From: Strigops habroptila
Lineage: Eukaryota; Chordata; Aves; Psittaciformes; Psittacidae
Length of the DNA: 64,000 nucleotides
NCBI RefSeq assembly: GCF_004027225.2
Contig: NC_044278.2
Span: forward strand, 93,798,743-93,862,742
Reading direction: 5' to 3'
A model generated the notes under the pieces. That model did no database searches and was not told the DNA's origin. It saw nothing but the letters and a program-made list of their open reading frames with translations. The stretch's first letter is position 1. The number at the start of each line of letters is the position of its first letter. Made by a program: the position numbers and the translations under genes. Of this stretch, positions 23,601 through 38,600 are shown in pieces.

Positions 23601-26600
23601 ATTGGTTTTGGTTACATTTTAATAGTTCCAAAACTATGTATTCATACTATTTTTGTGGTGTTCCCTCCCCCCACTCCCCAAAATGTCCTGTCTGCTAAAT
23701 AAAGTAAGAAAGCAAAGATAAACTTATTTCCTGAATATATTTAACATTCTGCTTAATTTTTATAAACTACTACATGTCTAGCTAGTAAAAAGAGTATTTT
23801 AAATTTTGATAATTTTTTTACTCTTAGTGTTTGTAATTAAAGTGGATTTTTTATTTCTTTCAGCCGAATTTTAAAGATTATCCTGTATATTTGATAAAGT
23901 TTAAACAATGCCTTTCTAAAGCTATGCACCTTATCAAGACATACACTGTGAATACACTACAGAACCTCACAAGCCAGTTAATGAAAAGGGTAAGATGAAT
24001 CAGTAAGTGGTAACTCGAGCTGTCCTGAAATGTCTATTGCAACACTATACAGTTTTCTTCTCTTTTTATTTCCTTGAGGCTGGGAGGTACCATCAGTTTT
24101 GTTTGAAAACAGGTCAGTCCTGTACCACTGTGTTTGTGTAGATTGGCCAAGTTTCAGCTGAATCTGTCAGAGAAGTAGTGATTCAAAAGATTTAAAAATA
24201 GTAATAGTTAAAAAGTCCTGGAAATTGAAGACGGAGAAGTAGGTGAATTGAAGAAGGTAGACAGTAACCTCAGTGAAGGCCAGGGGTGGATAAATGACTG
24301 TTAGGGAGGCAGCAACCAGCTGGCCAGAGAGCATGCTTTCCTGTAGCAGTTTGTGCACAGTAGCTCTGAATCTGCTCTAGTGCATGCTGCTGTGTGTTGC
24401 CAAATGGGGAGGCTGCACAAGAGGAAGATGGGTACTGTGGGGTCTGTTTTGGAGTGGGATAGTTAGAGACAGAGGGAGAGGTTGCAAGAAGTACTTAAAG
24501 TATACAAGAGCTGGGTGTCATAGGATGAAAACAAAGCACAACTCTGAGTTAGGACATGAGTCGGTATTATATTCCAGTAAGTATTTTTGGGTGTTCTTGG
24601 TCATCTGAATATTTCTTTTTTGATAAGTTTGTGTAGCTGAGGAGAATAACCGTGACAGGTTCCTACCAGTTTTGGCAGTATCTTTTGGTTAGTTTTAAAG
24701 TGTTGACAGTGAAGTTAGAGAGTCACAGGGAAGAGTTAGGTGCTTTACTCCCACTCACTCCAGTGGGATTTAGGCATAAAGATGAGTAGGGAGGTTTTTT
24801 TATTTCATTAAAATGTTAGTAATTTCATGCTGCAGTATTTTGGCAGAGGAGAAAGGAGAGGGAAATGTCTCTTTCTACACACTTTATTTCTCCAATTAAT
24901 TTTTGTATGCCTTGTGCTCAGTCCTATTACAGGCAAACTTGTTGTGAGGGATAACCAGTGAAATTGAAAGATGCTAGAATTGAGAACTGACAGACATAAA
25001 AGAGGGGGACTTTAGACAATCTTACTGGAAACTTGCTAAGGATACTCCAGGAGTGAAGATCTTTGTTTGGTACAAAACTAGTTTTAAAGAAAACAACATA
25101 GAAAGATTAGATGCCAACAGATTGCCATGACTAAGCTGAATTCAAGCAGAATTGAACATTTCTCTTAACGAGCATGTCTACAGAAAGAAGTGAAACCTTA
25201 TTTCTGGATTTGAACTGCTGCTTAGCAGTTTTAAGTCAGGAAGGAGACCTCTTTTAGGATTCAGATGGCCTCTTCCTTCCCATCTGCATGGGGGTTTTGC
25301 GGATGTTTTGCACATATCTCTGAAACATCTAATGTCTGCTTTCTGCTAGAAATGCAGTAGTGGACCAGTGGTCTTTAGCGGTGATCAAGCATTGAGATTT
25401 CTTGTTGCAACACAAGAGGTCTTGTCAGGACTGAAAAGGGACTGATAAGAGCTAGATGTTCTTTGTTAGTTCTGACATATGAGTGTTTAGGGATTTTGGT
25501 CTGTGTTTGTAGAAAGATGATCAGATTGCTCAAAGGGATGACAATAGGTGGGGAAGGTGGAAGAGTTTTCCTGTCCCCACCTTGTTTCAAGGGAAGGCCA
25601 TCTGCTTTTCTCTCTCTCATCAGTGGGGATAAAGGGAAAAAAGCCTGGTGGCTAAATTGGGTCTCTGCTGTGCTTCCTTAGTGCTTTGTCTAAGTCCAAG
25701 GGGTCTGCCTGGCTAAGCTGGGGAACCCCAGGGGGAACTGGCTCAAAACTTGACATTTCAGTTGAAGCTCAAATGTGAGCTGAAACTTAGCTTCTCCACC
25801 CTGGGACTGGCATGCAAAAGGGAAATTTTGTTCCATTTTAGTACTACAGATTAAGGAGCCACAATCTGTGGCAGATCCAAAGAAAATTGTTGACTCTAAT
25901 GAAGAATCATAGGATCATAGAATGCTTAGGGTTGGAAAGGACCTTAAGATCGTCTAGTTCCAACCCCCCTGCCATGGGCTTTTCTAGGTAGGAAGTGGCA
26001 AAGAGCTGTTCTTCTGGCAGTATGAGTATAAAGAACCAATAACCTGTTTTAGAGCCTATTATCTCAGCCATTAACTATTAGAAGCCAAATGCAGAATTTT
26101 CCTTTTTAACCAGTTAATCATCTCTTCTTTCAGGATCCTTCAGCTGTGCCAAGTTCTGACAATGCCTTCACACTGTTTTACGTAAAGTTCAGAGCAGCTG
26201 CTCCCAAAGTCAGAGTAAGTAGGCTGGTAACTAATTGTAAACAGGAAGCTATGAAAATGGGGTTTGAATTGTTTAGTAGTGTGAATGCAAGGATTGCATG
26301 TTATGCAAGTGTGAATGTCCAAAGATTGTATATTGTGTCCATAGGAAAAATACCAAAAACTGTTTTCCAATTACTAGAAAAAATTGATAATACTTTTTTC
26401 TTTTTATTGAGTAGACACTTATTGAACAAGTAGAGCAAAGATCTGAAAAAATGGCAGAGTGAGTATGTCTACACAAATTATTTTCAACAGTTCTAAGTTT
26501 TGAAAATCTTTACTTTTGTTTAAGTACTGTTTAATGCATTATTTGTTTAAAAGAAAGTTTTAAAAATTGAAATTATTACCCTAAAATAGGGTATTAGTAT

Positions 26601-29600
26601 GAATTTTATGTTTAATAGAAAATGAGCTTCAGGATGCAGTTACTGTTTTAATTTCTGTTCTAGGTATCAACAAGTTCTTAATGAAATCCATCAATGTTAC
26701 CTCGACCAGAGGGAGCTTTTGCTTGGTCCAAGTATCGCTAGCACTGTTACAGAATTAACCAGTCAGAACAACAGAGATCATTGTGCTCTGGTACGTAAAG
26801 TAGTCATGTGTTGTGGGGTTTTTGTTATGTTTTAATCCTCACCTCCCCAAGTAAAATGTACTTATTTAATAGTTGTTTACATGCAGAATTGTCACTTTTG
26901 TTTGTGGTTTTGGATCATTAAAATTTTACTAATATTTTCAAGTAATGCATGTTTTATGAAAGATTATTCTGTAAAAACTCTGCTCTGCTACCAGCCTCAC
27001 AAAGGAGGATTTGCAGGAGCATAAAATGTGGTTACTTAAATTTCATCAGAAAGAAAAAGGCACAGAAGTTGCACAATAAGCTTTTATTCTATTAGTTACA
27101 TTTTTTCAGTCCTTAGTTTTATAGTCTATCTCAATTTTTAAATTTGCAATGCTTCCATTTAACCATAGCTGTAGTAGTAGTATTAATAATACAATATATA
27201 ATATAATGATAAAACACACAATAATATCTGTGATACCTCCTGTGCTACTGATGCCAGGAAAACAGCTTAATGATCAAGTATTTGTATTTCCGTAAATACA
27301 GGTACGGAGCGGTTGTGCCTTTATGGTCCATGTATGCCAGGATGAACACCAGCTTTACAATGAGTTCTTCACAAAACCAACACCAAAACTGGAGTAGGTG
27401 GTACATGCTGGTTTTGTTTTACTGCATGTTGTATTTACTGTGCTGTGATATAGCAGACGATGTTATATGGCAAATAGGGTTGTATTGAAGTGGTTTGATA
27501 AGAACTAGCAAGAAAAAAACCCCAAACTTAATCACTTTATGTGTCAGAATTCAGTGTTCTTTTGGTTTTTTTTATTTTTTTCCTCAAGCAAAGCTGATAG
27601 TTTACTTTCCCCATAAATAATCTATGTAAATGCTCTGTAGATGGTCTGAAAGGGATAAAGACATACGGTTGCTTTGGAAATAGCAACTGTAAACTGTACA
27701 AGTTTACAGTACTACAGCTCTTAACTGGTTTTGTACTGCCTCTATGCCAGTGGTTTGCACAACCAGTAGCAGAAATGGTTTTCATTTACTTTGGTGTAAA
27801 ATTAAGCTGATGAACTCCAGTCATTTTTCACCAAGGATTTAGAGTTAGTGAGCTGCTCTTACTGTCAAGGAATATTTGCATGTGTCTGTGTGTGGGCTGA
27901 ACAGAAGGCAGGGTAGTGGGCACTTGACAAGAACAGTACCTGTATATGGTCTGCCTGGGTCTCGAAGAGGGACAGGTTGTTGTCTTCACATGGTGATAGC
28001 ATTATAAAAGTATTTTAAGTTTTTTGCAACAGACCTGTAATATTAGAGCAATTGAGTAGGTTATGCCCCTTCTCCAATTGGCTGGTATGTTTTTATAATT
28101 ATATTTAATTTTGAAATTAAATGCAGGTTATGTTCCCTTTCTAACTATTTATGTTCATAAATAAAGTATATTCCTATTAATGTAACTAAAACACTAGTTT
28201 TGAGTGTTATATTGTCTTAAAATCAAGTGCAGCTTGACTTGACTAAGTGTAACCTGGAAAAATACTGCCCATTACCTTCCCTGTCCTCTAAAGCTAAAGG
28301 AAAGCTGTAAACACATACTAGAAATAAGCCACAGTGGCAGAGTAGTGGCAGAGTAGTAGCAGTCTTTCTGTTTTCCGAGAAATTGAGGTCTTGTGTGGGA
28401 CATGCTCAGGATTTGAGGTGACTTAACTAAATTGGCTTAAGAACCAATTTAGCTATCTCAGTCCAAATCCTGAAGTAAACATCTCTAATTGTTAACAGTT
28501 AAAAATGCTGTTCAGACAGAAATTTCATCCCTATTGCACTTCACACCAAGAATGAGAATAGGCTTCTGATTATTTTTGGATCTTGATGGAAAGTAGTTTT
28601 ACCTCCTTTGTAAGAACTTGCTTCTCTTTTTTGCCTAAATCTAAGTAAAATATTTTGAGGAAAATGTTTCAAATAGTATCTACGTTTTTAGGTTTTTCTT
28701 AGCTACATAATAAATAACCTTTTTTTTCTGAAGTGCTGTGGTGATCTGAAGACATAATAGCTAGGTATCTATGTACAGACAAAGGAGTTTACAAAAATCT
28801 AGCCAAGAGTAGAGATCTGAGGTTGAGTGTGGTATTTAACAATAAGGCTGTTGAAGCTTTCTCCTTTGTTTCTGCTTTTAACACGGAGAGTTACTGTTTC
28901 ATCAAGTTGTTTGTATAGCTATAGAATACAAGAGAGACCTTCAGAATGTTTCTTCTGTGGACATTCTCTCATGAGCATTTTTTGTCCACAGTCTGAAAGG
29001 AACTGAAATGTCCTTGTCCTGTTGTCAGACGTTCTTTGTGAATTAGGAAAAAAAAATTACAGTGCAGTAAACTTGTCAACTCTACCGCACTGTAAATACT
29101 TACATGTTCTTAGTGTTTATATTTCCAAGTCTAACTGGGGAATTACTTGAATTTTCAGCTACTGGCAACAGCATTATCTAATTGGTGATTAGCAACAGGA
29201 GCATTGAGAATAGCAAAAATGCTTGGAATGAATGTTACTGGTGTCTTAACCAAAATATGCATCACTTTGAACAGGAAAGAAAAAAAATAAATCCAAGTGG
29301 GATTCCTGGTGTTTCATTTTGCATTGATATCATAACTTCAGTTGCATGAGAAAGTGTGCCCTGCAATGTTGGAAGTTGTTACAGAAAAGGTTACCAGGGT
29401 TTTCCCCTTGTGTCCCTCTTCTGGTTCTAATAAACTATTGGATACTTGTAATCAGATGAACCTTTTCTGAAGGGGAAATCCGGGGTATGGCTCAGAGCTC
29501 AGCAGGACATATCTTTACACAGAAGCCAGGTAAACCAGTTGGCAGTATCTTCCCTTTGCAACAGGTTGAGTTGTTTTTTGTTTTGTCTTGGTTGGTTGGT

Positions 29601-32600
29601 TGATTGTTTTATTTCAAAATGTATTAAAAACTGTACCATTGCTCTAAGCAGTTGGTATCCTACATCTCTTAAAAGACTTTGTAGGATATCAGGGATTCAT
29701 GTTTTAAACAGTCCTTTCTAAAGCCTTCTGTGATACCGTATTGCATTGTTTTCTGACTCTCCTTTAAAAATCTTTGTTATAGAATAATCCATGTTTGTGA
29801 TAAAATTTTATTTTGGTATTGCAGGATCCTGAAAGTGTTTCGCTTTGCTTTATTTTTTTCTTCATAGTGAACTCTTGGAGAAGTTGTGTCTTTCATTGTA
29901 TGATGTCCTGAGGCCGATGATCATCCATGTCATTCACTTAGAGACGCTTTCTGAACTCTGTGGGATTCTCAAGAATGAGATGCTTGAAGATCATGTACAG
30001 AACAATGGTAACTGATAGATGGAACCTGATTGTCTTTAACTTTCATCTTAACTGATAAAATTCTTAAATTCCATAGGCAAAAAAAAACCACCCCGAGTTG
30101 GTTTTTTTTCAACGAGTCTTACACATGTCAGAGATGAGATAAGGTTATTTTAAATAAATTATGTTTTTTCATTTATAATGAAAGGTCTGTATTACTGATG
30201 TTATAGAGCCCTATTTTCTCTCGATTGTACAAATGCAAGCAAGCAACCATCCAGTGCATATATGTGCACCAGGATTGATTTAAATGAACTTCTCAAATGA
30301 ATTGCTTTGCTTGGCCCTACTAATGCATCATCCGTGTGGAGCTTTCTGCATGCATGACGATAAAACAAAGGAATGCAAACTTGATTTTTTTTTTATTCTT
30401 CTTGACTTAGTGTTTCCCAGTCTAGAAATTGTAACTTCAACAGAGGAGTTACTTAGCTGGTAGAGATTTTGGAGTTTTGGAAGTGTTCAGAGCTCACAGT
30501 CTTGTAGAAGTGAGCTGACCATCAGAAAAAAATCTGACATCTCATTTCCTTAGTGTGACCAGAATCATTTCACAGTCTTAACCTTGCATCAAGCGACAAA
30601 TAGAAATCATTCTTGGTTGCTGGTATATAACACAGCATAACTCTTTCTCTCTGATGCTGTGCCAATGTCATGAAGAATTGCTCATTTTCCTGGAAGTCGA
30701 ATTGTAACACTCTTTTCGAATAAGATAAAAATTGGTGACATAATCTTTTGGCTAATCTTAAGTGAATTTCTACTGCTTAAGCTTAGGTTGATACAATAGT
30801 TCTTAAGTTGGACATGACCTGCTTTGGATCATCTGTTCTGGTAGGCAGATGAGTTAGCTTGTCAGCTCCTAGCAGTCACACTGCAGGCTTTGGCTATGAT
30901 AGAACCAAAGCACGTTGCTTTGGTGACCAGGTTGAAATGCCACTTGACATACCCAGGTCTGAAATAATTAGAATGCTTATTTCTAACCTGGCATCTGATG
31001 TCATCAGTGTGAGATTGCATTTTCACAATCTAATGAAAATTTGGGGAGCTGAAGCAACTGTTGTATGGAGTTCAGTAATTGTAGCAGTTTGTCACAGATC
31101 TGTCTGCATGATGCTGTTGCAAAAATAGGCTGACTTCACCTGCAGCAAGGCAGTTTTGTGACTGTTCTATATGTGATGCTTCAAACTTCTGTGTCTATAA
31201 GCTTGTTTTGTAATTAAATTAACAAATTTGTGCCTTTTTTTTTTTTGCCTTTGTCAGCTGAACAACTGGGTGCATTTGCAGCTGGTGTCAAGCAGATGTT
31301 AGAAGACGTACAAGAGCGCCTTGTCTATAGGACTCATATTTACATTCAGACTGATATCACAGGCTACAAGCCTGCTCCGGGCGATCTTGCATATCCTGAC
31401 AAGTTGGAAATGATGGAGGTATAGCATCAGGTTTTTTTATATGCAGTATATACAATTGTGCAGTGTAGTGCTTTGCAGATGCAGTTTTCCTGTTCTTAGT
31501 TGTATTATGTATTACTGACACTATCAAACTGTCACTGACTGATTAAATTATGATTCTAAACTAGATGTCAGAGAACACTTTATGTCAAACTTGGTAAAAC
31601 TGGCAATAGTTCTCATAGTTAACACTTTTATATAAACCTGAATCTTCTACATTTTCTCTCATAACAGTAAATTTTTGTTTAATTTCAGAAGTAGTAGGTA
31701 TTACCCAGTGTATTTTCTAGTTGAGCTGGAGGTGAAGACAGCTTGTTGACAGAGTTGAAGCTTTAGACAGGTACAGTTAGCTGCAAGTTTGTTTTCAGAA
31801 TTATTGGTCAACTGCTGTTTGGTACATGTGTGTACGCTATGCTCAGACAGTATAAGGGGAGACTTGCTTGTACCTTTCGATAATTTAACATGGCAGCAAT
31901 GGTTTCCAGTAGCCTTTTTCAGGTTCTTATCAGTATTAGCTATTTTTGTAGTCATTCCAAGCCCTTTGAGTCAATGTTCCTGTTGAAAGGAATCAAACTA
32001 ATTCTATTTACTAATTCTACTTTAAAAGGTTAATACTTCATTGATGACAGATTTCAAAATGAAACTACTGATAGAAATAAAAAAGTGACCAATGAAAGAC
32101 TTTAAATTAGTTTTTGACTAGAGCAAACACATTTGATATGCAACTGAAAAGTATTATTACATGGAAGGGATTAAGCATAATAAAGACTCCTCCCAAAATA
32201 ACAGTTATCATTCACTTTATAATGAGAAGTCCAAGCTGTCAAAGGATTAAGATGACCGAGAATGGCAATTCCAGCATGGACTGGCAAGATCCAGATTTTA
32301 TTGCTCTATTCTGCTTTCCATCTGTCTGCCAGAATAGTTGATGGTGCTTAGAAAGTTGTAGGACTTACTGCAGCTGACCAGTTGGTAGAGAAGCTGTTGT
32401 TTGACTTCAGAATCAGAGCATTACTTATATAAAACACAGAAGCTTCATAGCTATATATAATACATGTATGTATATTTTGCTGTGGGCTTGAAGAAATCAA
32501 CATTGTGTAACTGTACTTTATTGTGTTCCATTCTTGCCTGTAAACAGACAAACACTGAAAGAAACTTCTTAGTACTGAACTCATGTTGCTATAATCTTAA

Positions 32601-35600
32601 TACATGTCTAAAGCTTTTATTGTGTTACAGTTTATGCTTTGGTGGGGACATTCATAGGTTTTTTAGGAAAGCATTTACAAATCCTGAAGCTAGTGAGTTT
32701 GTAGGATACTTGCTCTTTATATTGAAAGTTTAAGGGCTAATAAGCTTTTGAAGAAAAAGCAGAAATAATAATTGAGAAGCACACCACACAAAATGTAGCT
32801 AAACGGGATCTGTATGTTGAGAACAACTAGTGATCAGAAGTTTGACCAGTAATAACTATTAGGAGTGCAGGTTTGTTTGTTTATTTCTTTTCTAAAATGG
32901 TGTGAATAGAACTGGATAAAAAAAATGATTTTGAGAACATTTTAATATTAGCTATAACTTCTATGGGCAAGCAAAGCAGGTACTTAGTCTATACAAGGCC
33001 GTATTTTCTAACTAGGTTCCTCTGGCTGTTCAGTTAGGAGGAAGAAGAAAGGGAGTTTTACAGTTCATTCTAAATTGAGAAATTATGCTGCTCTTCATAT
33101 GTTCTCAAAAAACTCCAGTTTTTGCCTGGTTTGACATTCATTTTGCTACTTGATTGCTTTTAAATCTTAAAACCTTGCTATTCAGAGGGTAAATGAATTA
33201 TTAAAATGTTAAAAGCACAGGGCAGAAATATTTCTTGTGCTGTTCTGCTCAAATATTAATGCAGTTATTTCCCCATTCTTGCTGTCTCTCACTGCTTTGA
33301 AGCAGACCAAGTAATGAAAAATGTTGAAGTGTGGAAGTGTGGAGTAATGTTAGGGGAACGCTTTTTGTTGAACTCCTGCAGGGAATAAACTAGAGAGTAC
33401 TTTGGGGCCATTTGCAGGTATCATTTATAGGAATAAAGCCATCACAGAAATTATCTGTATGAAATTCAGGTGAATGTTGAATTGGGTTCCCCTATTTGAG
33501 TTTCTCTTTCTAGGTGGCTTCACAGGTTATTATTTAGAGATCAGTAAAACCGGGCAAAATGAGAAGAACAGTGCTTTACTCAGATCTGTGTAATATTTGT
33601 GAATCTTAAATTGATACTGAAATGTTTCTGCTACTGTTTTGGAAACATCTGTCTGTTTCTTTTAAAGCCTTTGAAACACTGGGGAGCTGAGTGTAGCTGA
33701 CTCCTTTTGCAATTTAGTGTGATTTTCTCTATTATAATGAAAGCAGCGTAATGCTGCTTAAATTAAGGACAAAAAAAAATTACAATGTTGTGGTATATCT
33801 TCCTCTGCAGCAAATTGCACAGAGTTTAAAAGAGGAACAGAAGAAGCTGCCATCTGAAGCTTCATTTTCAGATGTCCGGCTAGAAGATCCTGAGTCCTGC
33901 AGCTTAGTTAAATCTGGTATGAAATAGATCTCATGTTGTCAAATTAATGCATAAAGCTCCTGGAGAGCAAATATTAACTTGAACCATCGGTGAGAAACTT
34001 GCATGTATCTTAAAGGGTTATTTTCCTAGAGAAGTTCATGAGAGATTTTGAGAAGTAAACTTTGTCTTAGGGTTCTTAACTTTTTTTTTGAATGAGAAGA
34101 ACTTAATCTTGTTCTTTGTGTGGCATTTCTTTGTGCTTTCAGTGCAGTCCATTCTGTGAAGCAACTACTTGTATAGCTGACAGCATCTATTGTACTTTAT
34201 ATAAAACTGAGCCGTGGTATTCTCTACTGCAAAGTAGCCGTATCATCAAGATGTATACTTATGGATTCCTCTGTTTGTTAGCTGTGCTAAGATGTGCTAA
34301 GAGTGGTTTGGTGTGTCAGGCACGCCTCCTAAGTGAATGCTTTGAGCATCTAGGAGTGTCTTTGTGTGTGCCTTTACCTGGGAAGGCAGCTTCTTCCTTT
34401 GAATGCATTTCCACTTACTGAAACGAGTCAGTAATTTTAGCTGTTTACAATAATTCGGAATATAGTCCTTGACTTTTCAAATATGTGACCTGTGTGCCTG
34501 TAAATTACAGTGAACTGGAAGCAAATTCCAAGAAATGTGGCTCTTTAGATGTCAGTCATTTGAGTGTTGCAAACTCTTTAAATTTTTGTCTGAGAGCCAT
34601 AAAGAATTTCTCCCTTTATTTTTAAATTGTTCAGAATGGTACAGTGTTATTTCTCGCAGCAGCACCTTTTTCAGCTCTTCATCAGTTGTTTCTCATATTC
34701 CTTTTGATTACTGGGTAGTTTCTTGCTTTTGGCTTGCAAGGCCTGCAAAGATCTTTCTGGCTGTTTCTAGCTGGGCTCCATAAATTGTGTTGAGAGTGGA
34801 GTTCATCTTGCTTCAAGCCAGGTGTGTGGCATTCACAAATTCTGTAAATCCCACCTGTGTTCAGGAGGTGGAAGGAACCTGGATGGTGTAATTTGAAGAT
34901 AAGTGTCTGAGATAATTGGGATTATTTGCCCTTCAAAGGTGCCTCTCCCATTTCAGTGCCCGCAGGAGAAGCTGAAGTGACTAATAAATAGCCTAGGAAC
35001 CTCAAACTGACAGCTAAGGTCTTACACGCCTTCTAATTACTGTGGCAATAAATCTATTGTTGAAAAGGGTAGAAAGATATTGCTAAATTATTTTAGACAA
35101 TTCCTGCACTGATGACAGAAAAACTTCTCAAGTGCTTGTTCTGTCATAAGGTAAAACTTAAAATTTTACCTGTTTGGTTGCTAATTGGAATCAGAGTTCT
35201 GATGCTACTGGCTCAGCTGTTTCCCAGGATTTAAGGACAAAATGAAAGTAATACAAAACTTTTGTCTGTCACGTGCTGTGCAAATCCATTTTGAGCATAC
35301 AGAATTATTACAGAGGTTACCCAGGAGGAGCACTTTTTTATGTTTACAACCCCCTCACGACAAAATTGGTCTTGCCATTATTTTTTCTGTAATTAACATG
35401 ATATTTAAACTGTGCACTTTCCGCAACTGTTTAATCCATGTTTAATCCAGGATTATCTCCAGCAGAAAGGAAAGCATCAAGAAGTAAAATTCATAGGATC
35501 ATAGAATACCAGGTTGGAAGGGACTTCAAGGATCATCTGGTCCAACCTTTCTAGGCAAGCATGACCTAGACTAGATGTCCAAGCACCCTGTCCAGCCAGA

Positions 35601-38600
35601 TCTTAAATGTCCACTGTTGGGGAATCCACTGCTTCCCCGGGGAGATTATTCCAATGGCTGATTGTTCTCATTGTGAAAAATTTTCTTCTTGTGTCCAATC
35701 AAAATCTCCCCAGGAGTAAATTGTACCCCTTACCCCTCATCTTTTCCATGTGACTCCTTGTAAAAAGGATGTCGCCATCATCTTTGTAGCCACTCTTTAA
35801 ATATTGGAACATGGTGATAAGGTCTCCCCTAAGCCTTCCTTAGGCTGAACAAATCCAGCGTTTCCTTGTACAACAGGCTGCCCAGCCTCTGATCACCTCT
35901 GTGGTGCTTCTCTGGACCCTCTTCAGCCTGTCCACATCTTTTTTGTATAGTGGGGTAGTGGGGACCAAAAAATTGATTGAATGAGGGGTTTTCTTATCTT
36001 CTTTTTTTCTCTTTTTTCTTTCTTTCCTGAGCAACTCCTGTAGTTGATCACTAACCATTTTTTTCTCCTATGTTTTTTTTTTCCCCAGTATTTTTTTTAA
36101 TCATTTCAGCTGTTGAGCTAAGGTGGGGGGAGGGTGTGTCCTTGGAAACATGCCTGTGAAACTAACTCATTAAAAAAGGTCAAGCTGGGCCATGCCTGAA
36201 AGCAAATTCTTGTCTTTCACAGCTGTGTGCTCTATACACATCAGAAATCTAGTACTGGCTGCTCAGAAGGCAAAAAAAACCAAGCCAAACCTAACCTCTT
36301 TGGGTGCAATAAAGTATGTCACATTACTGTGGAGTCAGGATAAAGTGCAGTTGATATGAAGCCTCTCCTGTGAAGTCAGGCTGAGAGATTTGTGCGTGTT
36401 CAGCCTGGAGAAGGCTCAGGGGAGACCTTAGAGCAGCTTCCAGTGCCTAAAGGGGACCTACAAGAAATCTGGAGAGGAACTTTTTACAAGGGCGTGTGGT
36501 GACAGGACAAGGGGGAATGGCTTTAACCTGAAAGAGGGGAGATTTAGATTAGATATTAGGAAAAAATTCTTTGCTGTGAGAGTGGCGAGACGCTGGCACA
36601 GGTTGCCCAGAGAAGCTGTGGCTGCCCCATCCCTGGCAGTGTTCAAGGCCAGGTTGGACGGGGCTTGGAGCAACCTGGTCTAGTGGAAGGTGTCCCTGCC
36701 CATGGCAGGGAGTTGGAACTAGATGAGCTCTAAGGTCCCTACTAATCCAAACCATTTTATGATTCTATGATATTGCAGTTGTCTTCAGTTAGGAGAGATG
36801 GTCAAGTTTTTCATGTGTGTGTTTTACTTTTAAACAGGTTCAGCAGAAACCCTTAATCCCAGGCACCAGACCACGATTTCACCAGCAGACCTGCATGGAA
36901 TGTGGTATCCTACTGTCAGAAGGACTCTAGTGTGTCTCTCCAAACTGTACAGATGTATAGATGTATGCAAAAATTTCTTTATCTATTTTTTTGTTAAGTG
37001 AAGTTATGAAGTGTGCAGTACCGTGTCTAAATATTTTAATGTAAATTCGGAATGGACAATTACTGGCCTCTGTTATCTCTTAGTCTTTTTGCTGCCATCT
37101 TTATGTAAAACAAGTGAACTGACAAATTTAGGTCACCAACACAATTTCGTATGTGTAGAAAAAAGGCACTGGTTTTACATCTTTTGCTTTGCTATTACAG
37201 AAATACTTCATTGTCTGATGCTCAAGATACTTATCGCACCAAAGTTGCGGAGTGAATAGGACAAGAAAAAATAGGTCTAGGTCAATTATAGAGAATGATT
37301 TTATTGCTGAGTTTATTACTGGGTGAATATGTTTCTTGCTGTGTGCTTTGCAGGACATCAGAGAAAATGATGTTTCTGGTCTTAAAAATGGTGGCTCTAC
37401 TACTTACACATTTTTGAATTCTTCTCAAAAAATTTTTGTGGCACATTTTTCCACCTTCTAAAATGTAGGAGACATTTCCAAAGTTTAAGCCAGTAGGAAT
37501 CGTCTATAACAGAAACAAAAGTGGTGCTTACTTCAGAAGTGTTTTGGGACTTGCCCTTTAGAATCTGATCGATGTCTGTCACCTAAAAGCATAAAAGGTC
37601 TCTGAGATACATAATGCCAGTGTTTTTATTTTTCTGTAGGTGTTGTGTCTTTATTAGATACATTTAATGCTTTGATAGGTGTTATGTAAAACTGCTACCA
37701 AGATGGTATTTGCTTAAAAAGCTGGAAAATATTAATACTTTATCGCTTAATATATCAATCTCATTAAAGATAAATGAGTGTTTGCCGTTGTTTTCAGCTA
37801 GACTTTTGGCAATGAGGTCGGTTTTGCATTGTTTGCAAGGCTCATTTGTAGTGTGTCTGCACAGTGATTTTAGTTTTTTGCTGAGATACTCTAGCAGAAC
37901 TGTTATGCCTGGCCTGCACCTTGTAGATAGGAGAAGACATGAATGAAGTGGCAGTCACTGGCAAGTCTCAGGGCAGTCAGGGCTGTCATGTACTATGCTG
38001 CAGCGCTGGTGGCAGCGAGCTGTGTTCCTACAGCTAGCTCAGCCATATGATCTAGTTGCTGCAGCTTAATGAGTTACTCCATGTCACTTGGGCCATAGCA
38101 GCTGTCATGTTTGTTTACTAACCCGGTGCAAGTAATTTGAAGTAATTTGAGTTTGCTTGAGGTTAAGCTCGCTGGAATGATCTCGCGTCTGTTGAAAGCG
38201 TCAATTGCACACGCACACAGTTTACCCTGACACGCAAAGTGTCTGGTCAGGTTACCCAGGAAGCATCACTCATGCTGTTGTCTCTGTGAATGCATGAGGT
38301 ATCACTGACCTCGGCACTACCCAGGTGCAAATTCAGAGTCAGAGGGTGAACAGGGCGTGCTTGAGTCTATACCTGTACCCAGCCTAACTAAGTGCTGTAC
38401 CAAGCTTTTATATATGAATGCTCCATCCTTGTCTTATTGCAATTAGACAATGTGATTGTAGCTAACTAATGTAGAGTTTTATGGGCTGGTAAGCACATCC
38501 TTCACAAGCTACAGCTCTTAAATTGCGTTTAAGTTTTGCTAATATCTTTTTTTGGTCTCATTTCGTCTTTCCTGCAGAGGGCAGTGTTTCAGGGATTATC

